From: Heliocidaris erythrogramma
Lineage: Eukaryota; Echinodermata; Echinoidea; Camarodonta; Echinometridae
DNA length: 64,000 bases
NCBI GenBank assembly: GCA_025617745.1
Contig: CM046869.1
Coordinates: forward strand, 11,551,168-11,615,167
Reading direction: 5' to 3'
The stretch's first letter is position 1. Each line of letters opens with the position of its first letter. The position numbers were made by a program, and so were the translations under genes. The notes under the pieces were generated by a model. It was not told where the DNA came from, made no database searches, and saw only the letters and a program-made list of their open reading frames with translations. Below are positions 38,524 through 47,500 of this stretch, in pieces.

Positions 38524-41500
38524 CCTCTCTCACCCCTCCCCTCTCTCTCTCCCTCTCTCTCCCTCTCTCTCCCTCTCTCCCTCTCTCTCTCCATCTCTCC
38601 CCTCTCTCTCTCCCCCTCTCTCTCCCCCTCTCTCTCTCCCCTCTCTCTCTCCCCTCTCTCTCTCCCCTCTCTCACTCTCTTGTTTCTCCCAATCTCCCTC
38701 TCTTTCTCTCTTTCTCCATTTCTCTCTCTTCATTTAGTGCAAAACCAACCTTTTAATCCCAATTTCCTCACTAACTTTGCAAATGAATGAAATAATTGAC
38801 CTTACTATGCCTCTCTGCATATCTTACTAATGATCTTGCGTGAATGTGTACATGTATACTTAAATCTCACTCTCTGTAAAGGGTAATTATCTTCTTCTAT
38901 TGATTGTTTGTGGAAGCTTGGTGTTTAGACTTTCCCAAAGCACTTTCACTACTTGCCTACTTTCACTGCCATGCATATACCCTAAATGTATAGTTTATAT
39001 TCAAGCGTATTATAAAATCTGTTTTTGTCATTTGATGGTCTCTTTAGGTCTTGTGTAGAACAGAAAAATAAAGGATATAACTAAAATCCATGGAAATATT
39101 CAAACTTTTAACAATAACGTGTGTGTGATTTAGTGAAAGTGAGTAGTAACAGGAGTGCCTATCATATACATGTACTAATAATCATTTAATATCTATCAGT
39201 ATATTTATGATAGTGTGATTAGTTTCATCTGAGATGCTTCTGTTCGTATATCTTTCCTTTCCCAGTTTGAGCGACCATTTTTTATATGACGAAAAAGAAA
39301 GTTTATCAGAAATCACTTAAGCTTTAATAAATGTAGGTGATTAGATATAGTGGGTATACACTGTAATGACTTAGTAGTTGTCCAATATTACTAGCGTAAT
39401 TACAAAAAGTGCCGTCGAAATGCCCTCATATTACAAATTTGACTAGAAATGTTTAACTTTGGGTCAAATTCTGATGCCACATGTTTTCGTAGTCCCATAT
39501 ACCCATGCCTGTGTGCAGTGTTTTCATCGTTTGTGATTTTCAACGAGATTTAGTAAGTTTGTTCCAATTTTGATCGTTCTAAACACCTCACAATGCACAA
39601 TTGTTCCAATTTACTACCCAATCAGCCGCTCAGAGTTTCATTTAGACTATTTTTTTTACAATGAAACTGCATAACCAGTATTCAATTAAAGCATTACCTT
39701 AACCCTTAACCCTTTCCATGCCGAGGGCAGAAAAAAATCCCACCCAAGTGTGTTACATGTAGCATTGAACACTCTGTTTAGACGAAGAATTGCTTCATTT
39801 TTCTTCCTGAAGTAGAAGCAAGCATCATATTAAAGATCATTTCCATGGAAACCAACCTTTTATGCTCAATGTAACAATGAAACAGAGCAGTATGATAAAA
39901 AAATTACATTTAGAAGTTCATGTATGACAATTATTCAAACTCTTATTGGCACAGAAAGGGTTGAGGTTTGTAATATTTTGCTATGACTTAATTACACAGA
40001 TGTGCTACAGGTGAAGCATGGCAGTCCATCATGATGAGCTGTTTACCAGGAGCTGCCTGCGCTGATCCAGATCAAAGCAACCCTACCGGTATCAAACCAG
40101 ACGATGAATGCGGATCTTACTTCTCATATGTCTACTTTGTGAGCTTCAGTTTTCTCTGCTCTTTCCTTGTAAGTACACCTCCTTCTCTGATTCTTGAACT
40201 CTTTAATACCTGCTTTGGTCGACTCATAGACTGCCATAGTCAAGGTTTGTCCCTTGTACATGTACATTGTATATGGGACATTACTCCAAACAGGTGTCGT
40301 GAATAAGTCACGAGTCTTGAAGCTCTTGGTACAGGGTTTGAATCTTTGTCAGGGCACAAAACTTACCTCTTTAACTCTTTCAGTGCCGATGTCACGTATA
40401 TCGTTGAATTCACGAAGTGGCACAATGCCAAAAATAGCGAAAAAATATATTTCATTTTTTTCATTTTTTACCAGCTATTTACCATCATTTATCACATAAC
40501 AAAGTATCAATTTTGATTTATTCTGCAAAAAAACGATATGATCAGAACGACACGAGCCTCAAAAAGGCCAACCATTTAATTCACGAAGTGACACGTTTTT
40601 TATGTTATGGTGAATGGAGCGCACGTATGAATAAAGAGCGTGCACGGTACACGTGCGCATCCAATGTGTCACTTCGTGAAAAAGTAAAATGCGAATTAAT
40701 GTGTAGTGCGCGGCACAGACCGTTGTGTCGCTTCGCGCATACAAAAACACATAAGATGCGTACCCAGATTACACATATTTTTTTTCACAAAGTGGTACCC
40801 AGTGACACGAATGTTTGCAGCCTTGCACTGCTAAACATTTCACATGAACAACTATTATTCTACATGAATGGGTAGACAATATTCTTCTCATTCTTAACAT
40901 ATGAGATTTATCAAATTTAACTCATATCAACAAGTCAAATTTGCTGTTTTCAATATGCAAAAGTTTGAATCGCGTTTTACTCGAAAAGTGATTTCACGCA
41001 TCAGCGGGTGCGTGTACCACTTCGTGAATTCAGCGACGATATGTGACAGATAGACTTGTCATTCTCATTCACACCAATTGCTTGACCACAGGAAAGGTAT
41101 ATGGTGGTTAATGTATATCAAAATTTGGAGCAAAAATCAAGCATTCTAAATATATGATTATAATTATATGGTACCACAGAATTTTCAGAGAAAATTGCAG
41201 ATATTTTAAAAGATATTACCTTATTTCAACATTAAACAATAATAAACAAATGAGAAACCCAAATATAATGGACAAAATAGAAACTCAAATGTAACTTTTA
41301 ATCATTCTTATGCATAAAGTTGGGTAAAATAATGTTTGATATCATAAGAAATGGTAATGAATTTCCTGCAAGTGATGTGCACAACATTTTGTAAAATAAT
41401 AGATTGTTAACGAAGTGCAGACATTTGAAAAGTACTGTAAGCATTGATCACATGTTGGTAAAATTTTGAAGAGAGCTAAACCCATGGCACAGTATGAGTT

Positions 41501-44500
41501 AATAAGTATTTCCAGTTATATTCTGTATTGTAAATTATATTGAGAGGGCCTGTAGTCATGAATTTCGCTATAAAAGAATAAAATATCATTATTAAGATGA
41601 CCTTTGGCAAGAAATTAATTTGCATTTGCCACTCTCCACCCAGGTGAAATAAATGGGTACCTGGTAAAAAGAAATTCCTTGAATGTGTGTGTGTTTACAG
41701 ACGTGTATCAATCAGATATGATTATTTATTTCTGGGGACCGACCTTTAACGTCACCATCCGAAAGACCCGACTCAGTCTCGAACCTGGGTCCGCAGAATC
41801 AGTTCGTAACTTCCAATGTAAGCTGGATTACAGGCGCACGCCACACCGCCCAGTTTCTTGAATGCTTGAATATTTACTTTTGGGGAGGGAGTAGGAGGGG
41901 GTCATGAATACAAATATTAAGTTCTAAGAATATCAACTTCCAGAAGATAAAGCATAAGAAGATCTAACTGTGTTTCTCTTACTCTGTAGATGTTGAACTT
42001 GTTTGTTGCTGTCATCATGGATAACTTTGACTACCTGACGAGAGATGCCTCCATCCTTGGAGCCCATCATCTAGATGAATATGTCAGGATCTGGGGGAAC
42101 TTTGACCCAACAGGAAGGTGAGACCCCACAGATCATAGTCTCAGGCCCCCATTGGAAATAAGCTATAGCAAGCTTTCATGGGCAATCCTGTATAAGATTA
42201 TACTTGAAAAATCAATCAATCTAATAGTAGCCACCTATACAGAAAGACCACTCAATACAAAATGTGGTCTTTATAGGCAGTGATATTTGTGTACAGGTTA
42301 TTAGTAAGGTTCAAGTTCGATACATGGTGTTAAAAAAAAAATTCTTTACAGGTGTTCTCTCTATAGAGTTGGTCACTCAAGCCAATTTCACTGTACTGTT
42401 ACATAATAATCAAATATATCTTGCACTGAGAGGCTGTAGTTGAAATTACGAATTCTCTGAGGTGACTATGCCAGTCACCGAAGAATCCATAATGTCAACT
42501 GGTGCCTCGAAAAGAGTAAATGGTATATTTAATTTATATCCTACAAGAGTAAGCCTAAATAGATACAAAATAAAAAGTAAATGTAGAATAAGAGTAGACC
42601 TACATACATGTACACTGAGAGGCCCGTCATGCACAAACATTATCGCGATACATTTTCTCGACATCTATAGCTTTGAAATATCCAGAATAACAAAAAAGTG
42701 ACGTCAAAATATCAGTGTAGCGAAAAATATACGGAGGTCTGACGTCACGCGATATCCATGTTTTCTTCATCACGTTCATGGTGAAATTATTTTATGTCAC
42801 ACGAGGTATCCCTGGCCAGTCCTTGTTTTTTATATAGGATATAAAACTTGTAATATTAATGACAAGTTACGATAAGTCATAATAAGCCACTGAAATCATA
42901 GAATTTGATTGGCTAAGAACAGATTTGTCATAGATCTGCAGCAGTTGTTATTGATAACAAGTATGATGAAACGGGGCCCAATTAAGGACCAGCAAAATTA
43001 CCTTGCTTTATCAATAATCTTGTTACATCGGAGCTGATTATAACGAGTTTCCACTGTAGTAGCCTCTTCTATAGTAACCAGAGCCTGGGGGGCGTTTCAC
43101 CAAGTGTCTTGTCAGTGATTTTTACCGACAAATTTGCTCTCAGCCAATCACAGTAAATGATTTCAGTAGCTTATAACAGTTATTGCAACTTGTCATTGAT
43201 GACAAGTTTTATGAAACAGGGCCCTGATCGATTAGGAGTAGGCATTTTGTCCGTCAGTGACCATGTCAGTGACCAGGTGACCATGGCAACCAAATTCTAT
43301 CAAATTTCAACTCTTTCAGTGATGCCCTTCACAATGAAAAATAAAATAGCTCTCTTCAATTAAATACTTATTTTCTACAGGCCTTCAAACTATCAAAATT
43401 TGCTCACCACCATGTCAGCGCCTCACATATCCCCCACATATTTTGTTGACATTTCATTGAAACTTGTGTTGATATGCTAACACATGTTTACATGGGATGT
43501 TTTTTGAGATGCTACTGTACCTGTAACTGTCTTCCAATTTGCATGTAGAAAAACCATATTCAATTCTGACCATTGCTACAAAAAAGTTTTGGAATGTATG
43601 TACATTCAAAATATTTGTAATTCAAATTTTCATATAAAAGCTGCCCAAGGGAAATTTCCATAAGGTCTTGTAGATGTATGTGTACATGTATTTATATGTA
43701 TATGTATGTTATTATTCATGAATTCAGGTTTGATTGGCATGAATATCCATGAATACCATGAATAAAAAGCCTACATGTATTTGTACTTGTACTTTTATAA
43801 TTAAACATTTTTCAAGTGCTCCAGCCAAGCACAAACAGCCCTTGTTTTTGCACACCCAGTAAATACAGTTTTTAGCTGATTAGAACCCTTTTTGCCTAGT
43901 TCACTATTTTGTTGTATCCTGCATATATGACATAGCCTTAAACTCCTTCAGAGATTGCTCAAAGTAATTCTTACTTTTGCTTCAACAGTTCAAGCCTTGT
44001 GAAACATTGAAGCAGTTAGTAAGCTCTACAGCACTACAAATCTGTGACAGTCTATTCAAGTTTAATAGTGTGAAATTAATTTCTTCTTTTTTTTTCTTTT
44101 TTTTTTCTTTTGTTTTCTTTTCTCTGTAATCCTCTTCAGTGGGAGAGTTCTGTACAAAGATATGTATGACATGTTGAAGAATATTGAGCCGCCAGTGGGT
44201 TTTGGTAGAAACTGCCCCTACAGAATTGCATATAAGGTAAGTGATGGAGTTTGAAAATATTCCCCTACCAAGTGAAAAAACATAGTGTCAGACCATATGT
44301 GACCCGCCGCCTCAAAACCTACAATAAGTCGCACGGACCACAACGTAGCAAACAGCCCAAAATAGTAAATTTGCTTGGATCAGTCCATTTTCTGTTTTTG
44401 TTAGTTTCATTATCATTCTATCATGTCTCAAGTTTGTGAGTCGTAATTCGACTTAGAAATATGTTTTGGGGGCATTTTTAAACGACTCCTTTTTTTTCAC

Positions 44501-47500
44501 CTGTCCAGCTAATGAATGTTTGGAGAGCTTTTGTAATACTTTCATTCAATGCCAAATTACTACTTTACCTCTAAAGGTATTAAATTGATTTTTTTTTTGA
44601 GTAATGAATAGGTCCTCCTGGAGCGGCGTGCCAAAATTCAGCCTAATCTAATAATCCCTTCATACCGGTTGCTATGACCATTTGAATACCCAGTTTTACT
44701 TGGCCGCACACAGAGAGCGAAGGTTTAGCACTCTTTTGTTCCGAACTTAAATGGCCATTTTCTCTGAATAGGAGTTATTGATTGCTGGTTACATACTGAT
44801 ACTAAATGTGATATTTAAAGGTGTTTTCATTGAGTAAACTAGGCAAGTGATATACCATTGGAAAGCTGAGAATCTCTACTTTCAGAAAATGTATAAAACA
44901 AAAATAATAATTTTGGCGACTTATTGTAGGTTTTGAGGCGTCGGGTCACATATGTAAGCAGTTTGACAATGGTGTGGGTACAGTGTGGTTAAAATTTTAC
45001 ACCATCAGATTGTTTCAAATTCAAATTTTCTACTACTACAGTGATTATTTGCTCAGAATTTTTTTAATGAAATGCCTTGCAGGAGATAATACAAGTATAT
45101 GTATTTTCTTTGCAGCATAAACTTTTACCAATAAATATTTAAAAACAATCTACATATAGTATAAGGTATAAACAAAAAGAATTTTATCTTTTGGCCTGTT
45201 TGGCTTTTCTTATGCTGTTATTTTTGGAGGATAATGATGCAACATTTTGTGTAAATGTGATCTCTGCTTTTCTTCCCCCTTTTTTTTTACCAGCGCTTGA
45301 TCCGGATGAACATGCCAGTGGATGAGAACAAAATGGTACAATTTACAACAACATTAATGGCACTTATTAGAACAGCCCTAGATATCAAGATAGGAACAGG
45401 TAAGAAAGATTGGAACACTATGTTTTCCTCCCAGTCCGAGAAAAGCTTCAATTATTGTCATCCATAACCTTTTGGAAAGTCATGAATACATTAGCAAAGC
45501 ATTTTCATTGCTCAAAAGAACTTTGCATGAAGTCTAAACAGAAGCTCTTTGTTTTTTCTTTTTGAAATACAAATTTTGGTTGTCATTAAAGAAATAAAGG
45601 ATTTATGGCTCCATAAAAACAAAATAGTAATGGTAATGGTAATGTTATTGGTAATGGTAATGGTGGTAATGGTGGTAATGGTTTATTCAAAAAATCATTT
45701 GCAGCCAACTGGTTGAATTGCAGATTTTTGTACAGCATATAAAAACATAAACAATAATTTTTACATAATCATATTGAAACTTAATGAAAATGATACATTA
45801 AATCAAAGAGATAATACATAGTAATTAGACTTTCTGAATGAATAGGTCATGCAAGTAAATTCATAAAGTATACTGATACAAGATATAACAAACATTAATC
45901 AAAATATATCAAGTAATCTCGGTTATCTCTGAAAACAAAAAGGAATTTTTGAATGTGAATTTACATTTTACACAAATATTTCAAGAGACAGGTTTTTAAT
46001 CATGCTTTGTTTTGCACTTTTGTTTTCAGAGATAAGTATGATATTTTCCAGGAAAGAATTATCTGTGGTAAAGTCTTTGCAGTCATATATGTAGGAGGAA
46101 TAGGCTTTTGGGTAGTAACACACCATTCTCAGGGCTGCCAAGTCTCCCTGATTTCGCAGGAGACTCCCTGCAATCGGACACTTATTAACCAGTTTAAATG
46201 CCTCCTATCGAACAGTCTTCCTGATTATGGAAAAATTATTGCCATTAGGTTGTATGCATTTAATAGGCATCTCCCTGATTTCTAATAAAATTTCCCTAAA
46301 TCTCCCTAATTGTTGAATTTCAATGTTGGCAGCTCTGTATTCTTATAATGTTAATGTCTTTTTAATGGTTAACTCTTCAATACGCATTTACGTTTTACAC
46401 AAAGATTTCAAGGGACGGGCTTGTTTTGCATTTTAAGTTTGATAAAAAACAGTGTTCCATGGTGTCAGACTGTTCAGTAGCATGTTTTGATTTTGAAGAA
46501 AAAGAATGTATCATCTTAGGTACATGAAGCTTAGCGAAACATGGCTCGTAAAGACGCGGGAAAGACGCATATGACAAAATTATTCAAAATCAAAATTTTA
46601 TTCCATAGAAGCAGAACCAATATATTAAGATGTAAAATTATCATTTAATATGGCGCGAAAAAGAGACATGATAACGAAGCTTTTCGACCTGCACTCATCA
46701 GGTTATCACGCAGGTATCACGCAGGTATATAACAAATTACTTGAAATCAGCTATATTATACTCGATGAGTATAATATCGCACGAAACCCTTCTGTGCAGA
46801 CAAAAGGAGTTCGTCCAAGCTTTGCGATTGTTCTGAAATTACAATGTCTGGGTTGCGTCCGGATTCATTGACTATAATATAGTTGATTTCAAGTAATTTG
46901 TTATATACCTGCGTGATAACCTGATGAGTGCAGGTCGAAAAGATTCGTTATCATGTCTCTTTTTCGTGCCATATTGAAATTTTGTAGTACCAAGAAATAA
47001 TTTGTGAATTATCATTTACCTCTTTGAACGCTTTTAAGCAAAATGATATTCAAACTTTTATTCAGATTTGTCTGATTCTAATTTTAGAAGCACAGACAGA
47101 CTAGCAATTTTCCTCTTTGCGTCTTTCCCGTGTCTTTATGCGCCACTGCATGTCGCTAAGCTAACTTAGTCCCAAAATAATAAGGTACAATATTAGATCA
47201 TATCTACCCTGTAGACTTGTACGGCACTGAAAGAGTTAATGATTTTTTTTTATTGATTCTTATTTCTTTTCTTCTCCAGTGGCTGATCGAGATCGGCATG
47301 ATGCTGAGCTGAGGGAAGCAGTCAAGTGTTTCTGGCCTCACCTCTCAGCTGACAAACTGGACCTTCTTGTACCTCCAGACAGCGGTATGTCCCTCAGATT
47401 GGATGTTAAATAGTGGTCCATACCCTATGCATGTTAAAAACTCACTCCACTATTGGTATAGGGTAAAATTAAGAACAGAGTGTAGTGGGATGTCCTTCTC

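Larger units (their letters stand above)
36110..39999 (+). other. 3.9 kb intron downstream of the alternative pair
   Basis: Contains MITEs at 36241-36864 and 36950-37093, an (ATA)n run at 37209-37236, a long CT tract at 38484-38740 and a short inverted-repeat element at 39708-39966. The remainder is AT-rich without exon-like sequence. Confidence 0.8.
40169..41989 (+). other. intron with inverted-repeat element and SINE
   Basis: Carries the palindromic element at 40389-41049 and the antisense SINE-like copy at 41578-41865. Confidence 0.85.
42118..44139 (+). other. intron with core-sharing MITEs
   Basis: Holds the family B MITE at 42841-42980 and the A/B chimera at 43084-43226. I looked for a second EF-hand exon, as in the vertebrate EFa/EFb pair, and saw none. 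Confidence 0.8.
45400..47279 (+). other. intron with nested foldback elements
   Basis: Contains a GGTAAT microsatellite (45629-45690), a CTGCCAA-ended MITE (46129-46336) and the nested inverted-repeat structure at 46527-47163. Confidence 0.85.

Noticed and set aside
42118..45293. Possible second EF-hand exon, as in vertebrate Cav2 EFa/EFb
   Set aside because: I looked on both sides of the 44140-44236 exon for another copy of the [16 protein letters not shown] sequence and found none.
46007..46285. 92-residue open frame
   Set aside because: Spans the CAGGGCTGCCAA-ended MITE; repeated CTCCCTGATTT segments explain its openness.
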